Shown piece by piece: positions 17,027 to 26,027 of a stretch of DNA of 64,000 nt. Origin of the DNA: CAVUPF01 sp963803755 (GTDB taxonomy: Bacteria > Actinomycetota > Thermoleophilia > Solirubrobacterales > 70-9). A program made the position numbers and the translations under genes. The DNA lies in the NCBI GenBank assembly GCA_963803755.1, contig CAWDNP010000007.1, forward strand, positions 310,001 through 374,000, written 5' to 3'. Each line of letters starts with the position of its first letter. The first letter of the stretch is position 1. A model generated the notes under the pieces. That model ran no database searches. It was not told the DNA's origin and saw only the letters and a program-made list of their open reading frames with translations.

Positions 17027-18214
17027 ATGGAGCGTCACGCGGGGCAGGGCGGCCCCAGACCTCGAGTGGTGATCATCGGCGGCGGTGTTGCGGGGTTGGA
17101 GGCGATGCTCGCCCTGGGCGACCTCGTCGGCGATCGAGCCGAGATCGAGCTCTACGCGCCCCGCAGCGAGTTCCTCTACCGGCCCTTGGCCGTCACCGAG
17201 CCCTTCGGCGTAGGCAAGGTGCTGGAGTTCGATCTTCATGACCTGACCGAGCGCTGTGGCGCCTCCTTCCGCCTCGCCAGCGTCGCATCGGTGGACACCG
17301 ACGGGCAGCGCATCAACCCAGGCAATGGGGCTGAGATCACCTACGACTATCTGGTCGTGGCTTGCGGCACCAAGATGCTCTCGGCCATGCCGGGCGCCGT
17401 CACCTTCTGGGGGGTATCCGATGAAGCCGGCGCCGCGCGCGTCCTGCGTGATCTTGAGGCGGGCACGCTGCGAAAGGTGATCTTCACGGTGCCAGGCGGG
17501 TCCTGCTGGCCATTGCCGGTTTATGAGTTGGCGCTTCTTGCCGCCTCGCAATTGCAGGGAACAGGAGATCCGGGCGCGGAACTGGTAATCGTCACCCCGG
17601 AGGATGCGCCTCTTCAACTCTTCGGGGTCCGGGCCAGCGAGCAGATGGAGCAATTCCTTACCGAGCGCGACATCAAGATCGTCACCGGCGTTCATCCGGT
17701 CAGATTCGAGCGTGGACGACTGTTCACCGCGCCGGGCGATCCGATTGAGGCCGACGCTGTACTCAGCCTCCCGCGCCTCGGAGGCAGGCGGATCGAGGGT
17801 CTTCTCCACGATGCGGATGGGTTCATTCCCGTCGACTCACATGGACGGGTTGTGGGCCTTGAGCACGTCCTCGCCGCCGGCGACGTAACCGCGTTCCCGG
17901 TCAAGCAGGGCGGGATCGCGACGCAGCAGGCAGACGCTGCGGCTGAGGCGATCGCATCTCAGATCGGAAGCCCGGTCGAGCCCCATCCGTTTGAGCCGAT
18001 CCTGCGCGCGAAGCTGCTGACTGGCGAGGAGCCGAAATACCTGTACGGGAAGCTGGCCGGGGGTCACGGGGAGACATCGACCTTCAGCGACGCTCCACCC
18101 TGGTCCGATGACGGCAAGATCGTCGGCAAATATCTGGCGCCGTATCTCTCGTCGCTCTCCGCTGCTGATCGACAGGCCCTTTCGTCCCCGCCTGGAGCGC
18201 CGTTAGCTTCTTGA
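17027..18214 (+). CDS. Pyridine nucleotide/sulfide-quinone reductase-like flavoprotein
   Basis: The 395-residue protein has an N-terminal FAD dinucleotide-binding fold (RVVIIGGGVAGLEAMLAL), a mid-protein TYDYLVVACGTK segment and a C-terminal FAD motif (VLAAGDVTAFPVKQGGIATQQAD). This is the pattern of NDH-2, sulfide:quinone reductase and related two-dinucleotide-binding oxidoreductases. ATG 17027 follows a short untranslated region; the in-frame extension upstream is not conserved-looking. Divergent from xfp across about 130 bases. Substrate not determinable; a redox-balancing role beside the cytochrome b and phosphoketolase genes is an inference. Confidence 0.8.
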   Translation: MERHAGQGGPRPRVVIIGGGVAGLEAMLALGDLVGDRAEIELYAPRSEFLYRPLAVTEPFGVGKVLEFDLHDLTERCGASFRLASVASVDTDGQRINPGNGAEITYDYLVVACGTKMLSAMPGAVTFWGVSDEAGAARVLRDLEAGTLRKVIFTVPGGSCWPLPVYELALLAASQLQGTGDPGAELVIVTPEDAPLQLFGVRASEQMEQFLTERDIKIVTGVHPVRFERGRLFTAPGDPIEADAVLSLPRLGGRRIEGLLHDADGFIPVDSHGRVVGLEHVLAAGDVTAFPVKQGGIATQQADAAAEAIASQIGSPVEPHPFEPILRAKLLTGEEPKYLYGKLAGGHGETSTFSDAPPWSDDGKIVGKYLAPYLSSLSAADRQALSSPPGAPLAS

Positions 18215-18220
18215 GCGCGG

Positions 18221-18905
18221 CTAAACGGTCGTACCGACCAGCGCTCCGACCCCGGAAGTGATCGCCATGGCGGCGGCTCCCAAAATGAGCACGCGAGTCA
18301 TCGCAGGCAACCTCGGCGCTCCGCCGAGGCGAGCACCCAGATCGCCCAATAGGGCGAGCGAGAGGAGCGTCACGAAGACACAGGCGAGGGCACGGGACGC
18401 GGAGGGAGCGATTGCGACTGCAATCAGCGGCAGTGCCGCACCAGAGGCAAACGAAAGCGCCGACGCACTCGCAGCTTGCACCGGTCGGGCGCGTCTTTTC
18501 TCATCCAAACCCAACTCGTCTCGGGCGTGGGCTTTTAGGGCACCGCGCTCGGAGAGAGCAAGTGCGACCTCTCGAGCGAGCTCCGTCGGCAGGCCGCGGC
18601 GTTCATAGATTCCCGTGAGCTCGCGAAGCTCCCCCTTGGGATCGTTGCTGAGCTCCCGCTCCTCGGAGACGTAGGTCTGCGCGTTCGGTGTCTCGCTGCG
18701 AGCTGACCGAGACGTACTCCCCGGCGGCCATTGATGAGGCCCCGGCCACCAGTCCCGCGATACCTGCGGTAAGGATCACACTGCCCGACGCGCCCGATGC
18801 TGCCACGCCAAGGACGAGACTGGAGACGGAAAGGATGCCGTCGTTTGCTCCCAGAACCGCCGCGCGCAGCCAATTTGAGCGGTAAGTCCCATCCAGGTGT
18901 ATCGA
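18221..18905 (-). pseudogene. VIT1/CCC1-family metal transporter, frameshifted
   Basis: Reading leftwards, one frame gives the family N-terminus NWLRAAVLGANDGILSVSS and GLVAGASSMAAGEYVSVSSQ; near 18680 the frame shifts and continues with TYVSEERELSNDPKGELREL and the C-terminal membrane helices to the stop at 18221. The family moves Fe(II) or Mn(II) across membranes. No normal start codon is found: an in-frame stop lies at 18908-18906, only a few residues before the conserved start of the domain. Both the shift and the lost start suggest a decayed gene. Confidence 0.75.
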
Positions 18906-19036
18906 TCAGCACAGGCGTGGCGGCGCTCGAAGACGACGACACCCTCGTGAGCCTCATCGAGCGCGCCGATGGCGCCATGCTTCAAGCCAGCGAGTTTTTC
19001 ATAGATGCCCCGCCCAAAGACGTCACGAACGCCTGA
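18890..19036 (+). pseudogene. GGDEF-domain C-terminal remnant
   Basis: The frame reads PGVSISTGVAALEDDDTLVS then LIERADGAMLQA, which is the end of a diguanylate cyclase (GGDEF) domain: the SxGVA beta strand followed by the ERADxAM helix. The GGDEF catalytic motif itself and everything upstream is missing. It is interrupted exactly where the leftward VIT-family fragment begins, marking a rearrangement junction near 18890. Confidence 0.65.
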
Positions 19037-19152
19037 GAGAGCGGGCTGTTGGAAGTCGGCGATCCTTCCGGGCGCGCTCACGCTCGGGGACCGGTAGGCC
19101 CCCCATGGGTCGAGAGGTTCGGCTCCTACAAGGAGCGGGCCAAACAAAGGAG

Positions 19153-19272
19153 ATGGAGCGCCACACGACGATCGGCCATGAGATCCTCGCGAACTCCGAG
19201 AGCGAGCTGTTGCGCATCGCCGCCACGATCGCCCTCACCCATCACGAGGAAGCGCTCTCACTTCGTGGCTGA
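19153..19272 (+). pseudogene. HD-GYP/HD-domain remnant
   Basis: A 39-residue frame contains RHTTIGHEILANSESELLRI followed by AATIALTHHEEAL. The HxxxGHEIL helix and the THHE motif are those of HD-GYP cyclic-di-GMP phosphodiesterases (response-regulator HD domains), where the next residues would be WDGxGYP; here the frame stops instead. Together with the GGDEF scrap just upstream it is the debris of one or two cyclic-di-GMP genes. Confidence 0.6.
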
Positions 19273-19383
19273 TCCTCTGGAGTGAACCAGAACATCCAGC
19301 CGCGGCCGTAGAACCCGCGAATACCGCGACGGGAATCGAACCCCGGTTTCCCATCCGGCCTGCTGATAAGGGTCAAAGGGCAC

Positions 19384-19421
19384 CTTTGGTCTGGCGTCAA
19401 TTGTTTGGCCCGATTCAGGTC
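19384..19421 (-). repeat. Dispersed repeat copy C (inverted)
   Basis: The reverse complement reads GACCTGAATCGGGCCAAACA and continues through the same core as copies A and B. This is the longest left-flank match with copy B. It lies within the gene-remnant region. Confidence 0.65.
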
Positions 19422-19611
19422 CCGGATTGACTGGCCAAAAACGGCCGGCCCATCCGCGCCCTGGCCGTCGTCCAAATTGCGGAGTGCCGCTGGTTCGACC
19501 CGGCTGGATGGGTGAACTGCTTGATCCCGCACGCCGCAGATGCCGCGCTGCGGCGGCAACGGCTGCCGGTGGATCGCCCTGGTACATGAGCACGAACCGC
19601 CCGCGAGCGCG

Positions 19612-19950
19612 TCAATGGCTCCCCCCGAGGGGCTCGAACTCGTGAAGTAGCCGAGCGTGAAGGAGACGTTGGTGAGCCATGCTTGCCTGCTCGCCCTGCG
19701 CGGCCTCGAGCGCTTCCTCATCTCGCTCGATTCCGAGCACGGTGCCGCTGGGATCCACCAGCTCGGAGAGGAGGAGCTCACGTTCCTGGTCCGCAGCGAC
19801 ATCGATCACCCGCGTACCGGGTTCGATGCCGGCTTGCAGGAAAAGGAAGCGGGTGAAGACCTCTGGTGCCAGTGGACTGGCGGCTTAGCCGCTCATGTTC
19901 GTCGCTGCTCGACGAACTGAGGGCGTACTCGGGATCCTCGACGCCTGACA
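19612..19950 (-). pseudogene. SAM-dependent methyltransferase, decayed
   Basis: Fragments of a class I methyltransferase can be read in two frames: an N-terminal piece (EYALSSSSDEHERLSRQ), then FTRFLFLQAGIEPGTRVIDV, which should lead into the glycine-rich SAM loop but has a damaged sequence (AADQEREL), then LLSELVDPSGTVLGIERDEE with the acidic loop that binds the ribose. The reading frame breaks near 19880 and again before 19680. It lies just downstream of the flavoprotein operon in the same orientation and may once have been its third gene. Confidence 0.65.
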
Positions 19951-19982
19951 CCTCGCGGGAGATTAAGCCCCGCGCTGTCGGC

Positions 19983-21200
19983 TCAGCCGGCGAACCCAAG
20001 CCGCACTAACGACGCCCGAGTGACCATCCGCCGGGTGCCCGCGATCCCACCAATCGAGCGGGTGGCGAAGTCCTCGACCCGCCCGGCCAGCTCGGCATCG
20101 CGTGCCGCGGTCGAATAGACCAGCTTCTCGATCGGCGAGAAGCGTCGCGCGCTCGAGTAGTCGGAGATGAGCCAATGATGGGCGCCGAGCTCGCGGCGGT
20201 GGCGACGCGCGTAGGCCTTCAGGGCTCTACCCAGCTCCCGATCGGATCCGTGCAGAGCCGGGCCGACCTCCTCGGCCAGCCAATCCGCCGACTGGAAGGC
20301 CCAGCCGCAGCCGACGCCGAAAATCGGATCGGACGCCTGGGCGGCATCGCCGACAAACGCCATCCCCCGTGCCGCGGCGGGGCGGATCGTGCTCGGCATC
20401 TCGAGCTTTCCGAACCATTTCGCGATCGGGCGCGCGCCGTCCAGGCTCGGAGCATCCGCCAGGCTCCGAACATGCGCGCGAACCGCCGCCTCCGGGTTGC
20501 CGCGGAACTCGTCCAGCCGTCGCTTGGCCGGCACTACCGCGACCATCGAGACGCCCTCCTCGTTGGGGTTGACGTAGGCCATGTCGGGGTCGCTGAACCA
20601 GACCATCCCCCGGTTGGGATCGCGCAGCGGGACGTCCCTGAAATAGGAGAAGTAGCAGAAGCGCTTGTGGGGTCGGACACGCCCCGAGATACCCGCCATC
20701 CGCGCCACCTGCGAATCACGTCCGTCGGCAGCAACCACGAGCCTTGCCCTCAGCGGTCTCTCCTTGTCCCCATGCCCCGAGACGCGGACGCCTTCGATCT
20801 GCTCATCGCCCTCGAGTCCCACCGCCGTGAGGCCGGGCAGGTAGTCCACGCCCGCAGTCTCGATCGCCTGCCGGCGTACGATCGGGTCAAGGACCGAGCG
20901 GCGCAGGTTCAAGCTGCGCAGGCCCCGGTCCGGCGGGCGTATCCACCCGTAGCGCGTCCAGATGTCGGTCTGGACCGGAACGGCGCCGGCGCCGGCGATC
21001 GCCGGCCCGATCCCGAGGCGCTCGATTGCCGGCACCGCACTGGCCTGGATGTTATGGGTACAGATGACCTTGTAGGCGTCGAGCTCGGGGCGCTTCTCCA
21101 CCACGGCGACGCGAGCCCCCCGCAGCGCCAGCAGGCGAGCCGCCGCGCACCCGGCCAGACTCCCCCCGACGACCACGACGTCGTATTCGCGGTCAGGCAT
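19983..21200 (-). CDS. FAD-dependent monooxygenase/reductase (geranylgeranyl reductase-like group)
   Basis: The 405-residue protein has the FAD GxGxxG-type fold (DVVVVGGSLAGCAAARLLAL), the downstream aspartate motif VVAADGRDSQVARMAG and the second FAD motif FVGDAAQASDPIFGVGCGWA. These define group A flavoprotein monooxygenases/halogenases and geranylgeranyl reductase relatives. A paralogue sits at 34874-36124; both share AYKVICTH near residue 45. Its ATG overlaps the stop of the upstream BBE-type oxidase by 8 bases, so the two are coupled, probably acting on one small molecule. Substrate unknown. Confidence 0.85.
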   Translation of the reverse strand: MPDREYDVVVVGGSLAGCAAARLLALRGARVAVVEKRPELDAYKVICTHNIQASAVPAIERLGIGPAIAGAGAVPVQTDIWTRYGWIRPPDRGLRSLNLRRSVLDPIVRRQAIETAGVDYLPGLTAVGLEGDEQIEGVRVSGHGDKERPLRARLVVAADGRDSQVARMAGISGRVRPHKRFCYFSYFRDVPLRDPNRGMVWFSDPDMAYVNPNEEGVSMVAVVPAKRRLDEFRGNPEAAVRAHVRSLADAPSLDGARPIAKWFGKLEMPSTIRPAAARGMAFVGDAAQASDPIFGVGCGWAFQSADWLAEEVGPALHGSDRELGRALKAYARRHRRELGAHHWLISDYSSARRFSPIEKLVYSTAARDAELAGRVEDFATRSIGGIAGTRRMVTRASLVRLGFAG

Positions 21201-22587
21201 TCGGCTGGATGTTCTGGTTGACCCGGAAGAGGTTGTCGGGGTCGTATTTGGCCTTGATCTGGGTGAGGCGGTCGTAGTTGTCGCCGTAGCTCGCCCGTAC
21301 TCGCTCCTGGCCCTCGTCCATCATCATGTTCACGTAGGCGCCGCCGGCCGAGTAGGGGTGCAGGGCTTCGAAATAGTCGACGCACCAGCTGCGGATCTTG
21401 TCCGCGTTGGCAGGGTCGGGGTCGACGCCGGCGAAGACGGAGCCCCAGTTGGCGTCGCGGTAGGCCCACGGGGTATCGGTCGGCCCGACATCGTGGGCGG
21501 CCCCGTCAATCGGGTACAGGTGCATGGTCGATTTCCAGGTGGGCATCTCGGTGCCGAACTTGGCATGGGCCGCAACGGCCTCGTCGGGGATCTCCTTGAC
21601 GAAGTCGGCACGCCAGTACCACTGATCGCCGGCCGGGTAGACCGGATCGAAGGCGCTCTGGAGCGCAGGCAGCGGCATCTCCTGTGGCCCGTGCAGCAGC
21701 GGCTCCGGGGTTGCCTCCAGCAGCGGGGCCATAGCCTCGGCGGCATCTGCCGGGTCGCCCGAGTAGCACCAGACGATGCCGCTGACCTTGCGCAGGTGGA
21801 GCTCGTCGGGGAACGGCGGCGCCGGGGGGACGGAGGCGAAGGCGAAGAACCCGTTCAGCTCCCTGGGGGCGTTGGGCAGGAAGTCGCGGTAGGCCGCCAA
21901 TACCTCGGCGCCGTCCTCGACCGCCCAGAAGGTCGGACCGCCGACGATCGTGCCTACCTCGTGCAGCCGGAAGACGAAGGAGGTGACGACGCCGAAGTTG
22001 CCGCCGCCGCCGCGGATCGCCCAGAAGAGGTCGGGATTCTCGTCCTCGGCGGCCCGTACCTGCTCGCCGTTGGCGAGGATGACGTCGGCCTCGAGCAGGT
22101 TGTCGATGCTGAGCCCGCATTTGCGGGTCAGGTGGCCGAGGCCGCCGCCCAGCGTGAGGCCGCCGACGCCGGTGGTCGAGATGATCCCGCTCGGCGTCGC
22201 CAGCCCGTGCTCGTTGGTCGCCGCATCGACTTCGCCCCACAGACAGCCGCCTCCAACCCGGACCGTCCGGCTCTCGGGGTCGACCTCGATGCCCTTCAGT
22301 CCCGAAAGGTCGAGGACTACACCGCCCTCGACGGTCCCCAGCCCGCCGCCGTTGTGGCCGCCGCCGCGGACCGCCAGTGGAAGGTCGTGGGCGCTGGCGA
22401 AAGCGATGACCTTCGCCACCTCCTCGGAGTCGGTGCAGGTCGCGATCAGCGCGGGACGCCGGTCGATCATCGCGTTGTAGACCTTACGCGCCTCCTCGTA
22501 GCCGGCATCCTCGGGACCGGTCAGCTGTCCCTCGAATCTGGGCATCTCGGCCCGGGCTGACTGAATTACTGCGTCGGGGGTGCTCAC
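21193..22587 (-). CDS. FAD-linked oxidoreductase, berberine-bridge-enzyme type
   Basis: The 464-residue protein has the PCMH-type FAD domain: LAVRGGGHNGGGLGTVEGG, whose histidine is the usual 8-alpha covalent FAD attachment site, then TTGVGGLTLGGGLGHLTRK and NPDLFWAIRGGGGNFGVVTS. The C-terminus DPDNLFRVNQNI is the BBE domain ending. Enzymes of this group oxidise alcohols, amines or phenolic products. Start: GTG 22587 preceded by AGGAGG at 5-6 bases. It is first in an operon with the flavoprotein monooxygenase and is divergent from a LAL regulator. Confidence 0.9.
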   Translation of the reverse strand: MSTPDAVIQSARAEMPRFEGQLTGPEDAGYEEARKVYNAMIDRRPALIATCTDSEEVAKVIAFASAHDLPLAVRGGGHNGGGLGTVEGGVVLDLSGLKGIEVDPESRTVRVGGGCLWGEVDAATNEHGLATPSGIISTTGVGGLTLGGGLGHLTRKCGLSIDNLLEADVILANGEQVRAAEDENPDLFWAIRGGGGNFGVVTSFVFRLHEVGTIVGGPTFWAVEDGAEVLAAYRDFLPNAPRELNGFFAFASVPPAPPFPDELHLRKVSGIVWCYSGDPADAAEAMAPLLEATPEPLLHGPQEMPLPALQSAFDPVYPAGDQWYWRADFVKEIPDEAVAAHAKFGTEMPTWKSTMHLYPIDGAAHDVGPTDTPWAYRDANWGSVFAGVDPDPANADKIRSWCVDYFEALHPYSAGGAYVNMMMDEGQERVRASYGDNYDRLTQIKAKYDPDNLFRVNQNIQPNA

Positions 22588-22652
22588 GTTTTCCTCCTGG
22601 CTCGTCTCATGGTTGTCCTCGCCGAGGCTAGGCCGCCCGGCCTCTCCTGTCA

Positions 22653-22668
22653 TGACCCGATCTGACCC
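22653..22668. promoter_or_regulatory. Direct repeats in divergent promoter region
   Basis: TGACCC occurs at 22653-22658 and 22663-22668, exactly 10 bases apart, so on one face of the helix, between the oxidase operon and the LAL regulator. It is a candidate binding site for that regulator. Confidence 0.35.
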
Positions 22669-22734
22669 AATTTCGGACGATCGAGCGTTGGGCGGATCCC
22701 GGTGGGAATGGTCAAAACTGACTATCTTTTTTCC

Positions 22735-25713
22735 ATGGACGCCGAGATCCCGAGCCTGCCGGGCTCGCTCCGTCCGATCCCGGGCCTCCCCTTCGTCGGG
22801 CGGGCGGCGGAGCTGGGGAAGCTCCAGACCGTGTTTCCGCGGGCCGAGGGAGAGGGACGGCGGCTGGTGCTGGTGGCCGGCGAGCCGGGCGCAGGGAAGA
22901 GCCGCCTGGTGCGCGAGTTCGCGGGCCAGGCCGCCGCCGACGGCGCACTTGTCCTCCACGGAGCATGCGACGCGGTCGTGCGGACGCCGTATGGACCATT
23001 CGTGGAGGCCCTTGACCGGCTGGTGCGGGTGACCGGGCCGGCGGACCTGCGGGGCGCGCTCGGGGCCAGTGGCGGCGAGTTGACCCGGCTGCTGCCCGAT
23101 CTACCGTCGAGGATCGGCGGCGAGTTGCCGCGGCCGGTCGAGGCCGATCCGGACACTGAGCGCCACCGCCTGCACACCGCCGTCGCCGAGCTGCTCAACA
23201 ACACCGGTCACGCCAGGCCGGTCCTGCTCGTGCTCGAGGACGCTCACTGGGCGGACACGCCGACGCTGCTCCTCCTGCGGCACCTGACGCGCTCGGCCTG
23301 GAACGCCCACCTGCTGCTGGTGGTGACCTTCCGCGACACAGAGGCCGACGCGTCGGGTGAGCTCTCCGAGACGCTGGCTGACCTCGGCCGCTCCGACGAC
23401 GTGGTCCGGATGCGTCTCTCCGGGCTTTCTGAGGCGGAGATCGCCGACCTCGTCGGTCAGGCCGCCGAGAGCCTCCCGGGGCCCGAGCTTCGCCGACTCG
23501 CAACCACGATCCGCGATCTCACCGGCGGCAACGCGTTCCTCGTCTGCGAGCTGTGGCGAGCGCTCGTCGAGTCCGGGACGGTTGAAGTTAGCGGCGGTCG
23601 CCTCACCGTCACCCGGCCGCTGTCGGCGCTGGGTACGCCGGAGAGCGTCCGCGAGCTGGTCAATCAGCGGCTCTCGCGCCTGGCTCCGAAAACGGCGGAC
23701 CTGCTCGATCTCGCCGCAACGGCTGGCCCCGAGTTCGAGTTCGAGCTGATTGGCCGTGCTGCCGATCTCACCGAGGCGGAGCTGCTCGCCGCGCTCGAGG
23801 AGGCGGTGGCGAGCGGGATGATCGAGGAGCTTTCATCGAAGCGGCTGGCCTGGCGCTTCACCCACGAGATCATGCGGCGCGCGCTCTATGACCGGCTCTC
23901 ACGCCTGCGCCGCGCCGAGCTTCACCTCCGTGTCGCGGAGGCACTCGAGAGCGCCGGGCCGGCCTCCGATCGCAGCCTCGCGGACCTCGCCCATCACTTC
24001 GGCGCCGCAGCGCCGTTCGGCGGCGCCGAACGGGCGATCGCCTACAACCTGCGCGCGGCGAGCGCGGCGAGCGCGGCGCTGGCCTTCGACGACGCCGCGA
24101 TGCGGTTGCGCACCGCGATCGAGATCGGCATCGAGGACGAGGCCGAGCGCGCCGAGGCCCTGCTCCAACTCGGCTCGGCAAGCCATCGAGCGGGCAAGGC
24201 GGCCGATGGCTTGAAGGCCTTCGCGTCAGTGGCGGAGATCGCCCGCGAGTTGGGTAGCGCCGAGCTTCTTGCTCGGGCGGCGATCGGCTACGAGGAGGCC
24301 TGCTGGCGGCCCGGGATCGCGAGCCGGGATGCGGTCGAGTTGCTCGAAGAGGCGCTTGCGGAGGTGGACGAGGCGAGCGGGGAGCTGCGGATCGGCCTGC
24401 TGGCTGGGCTCGCCCGAGCACTCGACTTTCGGGGAGAGCGCGAGCGCGGGGCGATCGTGCGCGAAAACGCCGTCGCGCTGGCCCGCCGTCGCGAGGATCG
24501 CGCCGCGCTGGCGAAGGTGTTGGTCCGCTCCTACTGGGCGCGCGGCACGACCCCGCTGGAGGAGATCCTCTCGATGCTGACCGAGGCGAGGGACCTGGCA
24601 GGGGAGCTGGGGGACGCCGAGACCCACACCGAGGCGATGGCCTGGCGCGTGCCGACCTTCGTTGCCCTCGGCGACCTCGAGTCCGCCCGGCTCGAGGTCG
24701 CCGCCCAGCGTGAGATGGCCAAGCGGGCGGCGCAGCCATTCATGTACCACGTGGCCGAGCACTACGGGTCCGCGATCGCCCTCTGCGACGGGAACCTCGC
24801 GGAAGCCGAGGCGATGGCGGGGCGCTCGCACGATTGGGGCCAGCTGTTGACCGGGCGCGGTGCATCGGGCACCTATGGCATCCAGATGTTCGGCGTTCGC
24901 CGCGAGCAGGGGCGGTTGGCAGAGCTCGCGCCGGCGGTCAGGATCCTGGCCGGTGAGGCCGACCGCGAGGGGCCATGGCGTCCCGGGCTCGTCGCCGTGC
25001 TCGCCGAGCTGGGCATGGAGCGCGAGGCGAGGCGAGAGCTCTCAAGGCTTGCCGCCGAGGGCATCGACGGCTTCCGAACATCGCTGTGGCTGGCGACGCT
25101 CGCCTACCTGACCGACGCCTGCGCCGCGCTCGGCGACGAGGCGATGGCGGCGATCGTCTACCCCGAGCTGGAGCCGCTCGCGGGGGCCAACGTAATGATC
25201 GGCCACCTGGTCGCCTGCTACGGGACCGCCGACCGGTACCTGGGCATGCTCGCCGCGACGCTGGGGGAACCGGGGCGGGCCGAGGAGCACTTCGAGCGGG
25301 CCATGGAGCAGAACAGGCGAATGGGGGCGTCGACTTGGGTGGCCCATACGGCCTATGAGTACGGGCGCTTCCTACTCGGACGAGGCCGCGGGGCCCGCGG
25401 CCGGGCGGAGGCCCTGCTCGGCGAGGCCGCCACCCTGGCCGAGCGGATCGGCATTGAAGGACTGCTCGGAAAAATCCGCTCGCTCGGTATTCCCGCCCCT
25501 GGCGCCGGCCTCCCCGGCGGGCTCTCCCCGCGCGAGGCGCAAATCCTGGACCTGGTCGCCAAGGGTCTCAGTAATCGTGAGATCGGCGAGGAGCTTTCGA
25601 TCAGCGAGCACACCGCGGCCAACCACATCCGGAGCATCTTGCGCAAGACGGACTGCGCGAACCGCACCGAGGCTGCGTCTTACGCCCACCGGCACGGACT
25701 CGCCTCGGTCTGA
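22735..25713 (+). CDS. LuxR-family transcriptional regulator with AAA ATPase and TPR-like region (LAL type)
   Basis: About 992 residues: an N-terminal STAND-type ATPase (Walker A AGEPGAGKSRL near residue 50, Walker B LLVLEDAHWADTPTLLL), a long helical TPR-like region, and a C-terminal LuxR helix-turn-helix (LSPREAQILDLVAKGLSNRE, IGEELSISEHTAANHI). LAL regulators switch on nearby catabolic or secondary-metabolite genes after ligand and ATP binding. Starts at 22702 (GTG) or 22708 (ATG) are also possible; 22735 begins nearest the conserved region. The divergent oxidase-monooxygenase operon is the likely target. Confidence 0.9.
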   Translation: MDAEIPSLPGSLRPIPGLPFVGRAAELGKLQTVFPRAEGEGRRLVLVAGEPGAGKSRLVREFAGQAAADGALVLHGACDAVVRTPYGPFVEALDRLVRVTGPADLRGALGASGGELTRLLPDLPSRIGGELPRPVEADPDTERHRLHTAVAELLNNTGHARPVLLVLEDAHWADTPTLLLLRHLTRSAWNAHLLLVVTFRDTEADASGELSETLADLGRSDDVVRMRLSGLSEAEIADLVGQAAESLPGPELRRLATTIRDLTGGNAFLVCELWRALVESGTVEVSGGRLTVTRPLSALGTPESVRELVNQRLSRLAPKTADLLDLAATAGPEFEFELIGRAADLTEAELLAALEEAVASGMIEELSSKRLAWRFTHEIMRRALYDRLSRLRRAELHLRVAEALESAGPASDRSLADLAHHFGAAAPFGGAERAIAYNLRAASAASAALAFDDAAMRLRTAIEIGIEDEAERAEALLQLGSASHRAGKAADGLKAFASVAEIARELGSAELLARAAIGYEEACWRPGIASRDAVELLEEALAEVDEASGELRIGLLAGLARALDFRGERERGAIVRENAVALARRREDRAALAKVLVRSYWARGTTPLEEILSMLTEARDLAGELGDAETHTEAMAWRVPTFVALGDLESARLEVAAQREMAKRAAQPFMYHVAEHYGSAIALCDGNLAEAEAMAGRSHDWGQLLTGRGASGTYGIQMFGVRREQGRLAELAPAVRILAGEADREGPWRPGLVAVLAELGMEREARRELSRLAAEGIDGFRTSLWLATLAYLTDACAALGDEAMAAIVYPELEPLAGANVMIGHLVACYGTADRYLGMLAATLGEPGRAEEHFERAMEQNRRMGASTWVAHTAYEYGRFLLGRGRGARGRAEALLGEAATLAERIGIEGLLGKIRSLGIPAPGAGLPGGLSPREAQILDLVAKGLSNREIGEELSISEHTAANHIRSILRKTDCANRTEAASYAHRHGLASV

Positions 25714-25739
25714 GCGGAAATCCTCGCTACGATCAATCG

Positions 25740-26027
25740 ATGGCCCTGTACGTGATCGAGCGCAGCTTCGCCGATCAGCTCGACCTCACGGATGAGGACG
25801 TCGAGCTGATCGAGGAGGTCAACAGCGACGAGGGAGTCCGCTGGCTCTTCTCGTTCCTGAGCGCCGACCGGCGACGCACCTATTGCCTCTATGAGGCGCC
25901 GTCGCCCGACGCGATCCTGACTGCCGCCCGCAGGGCGAACGTCCCGGCCGATGCGGTCGTTGAGGTGAGCGCAGCCACGCCGCAGTTCTCGGACCGGCTG
26001 CGCGACTGGGCCGACGCGGTCCGCTGA
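25740..26027 (+). CDS. SCO4226-like (DUF4242) small protein
   Basis: The 95-residue protein (VIERSFADQLDLTDED, RTYCLYEAPSPDAILTAARR, then PADAVVEVS) matches the DUF4242 group. These are small ferredoxin-like-fold proteins, one of which (SCO4226) was described as nickel binding. It starts 27 bases after the LAL regulator stop and probably shares its transcript. Function here unknown. Confidence 0.75.
   Translation: MALYVIERSFADQLDLTDEDVELIEEVNSDEGVRWLFSFLSADRRRTYCLYEAPSPDAILTAARRANVPADAVVEVSAATPQFSDRLRDWADAVR

Noticed and set aside
19321..19380. tRNA-like T-arm on the minus strand (GGGTTCGATTCCC)
   Set aside because: Only three stem pairs form, and no matching anticodon arm, D arm or acceptor stem could be assembled.
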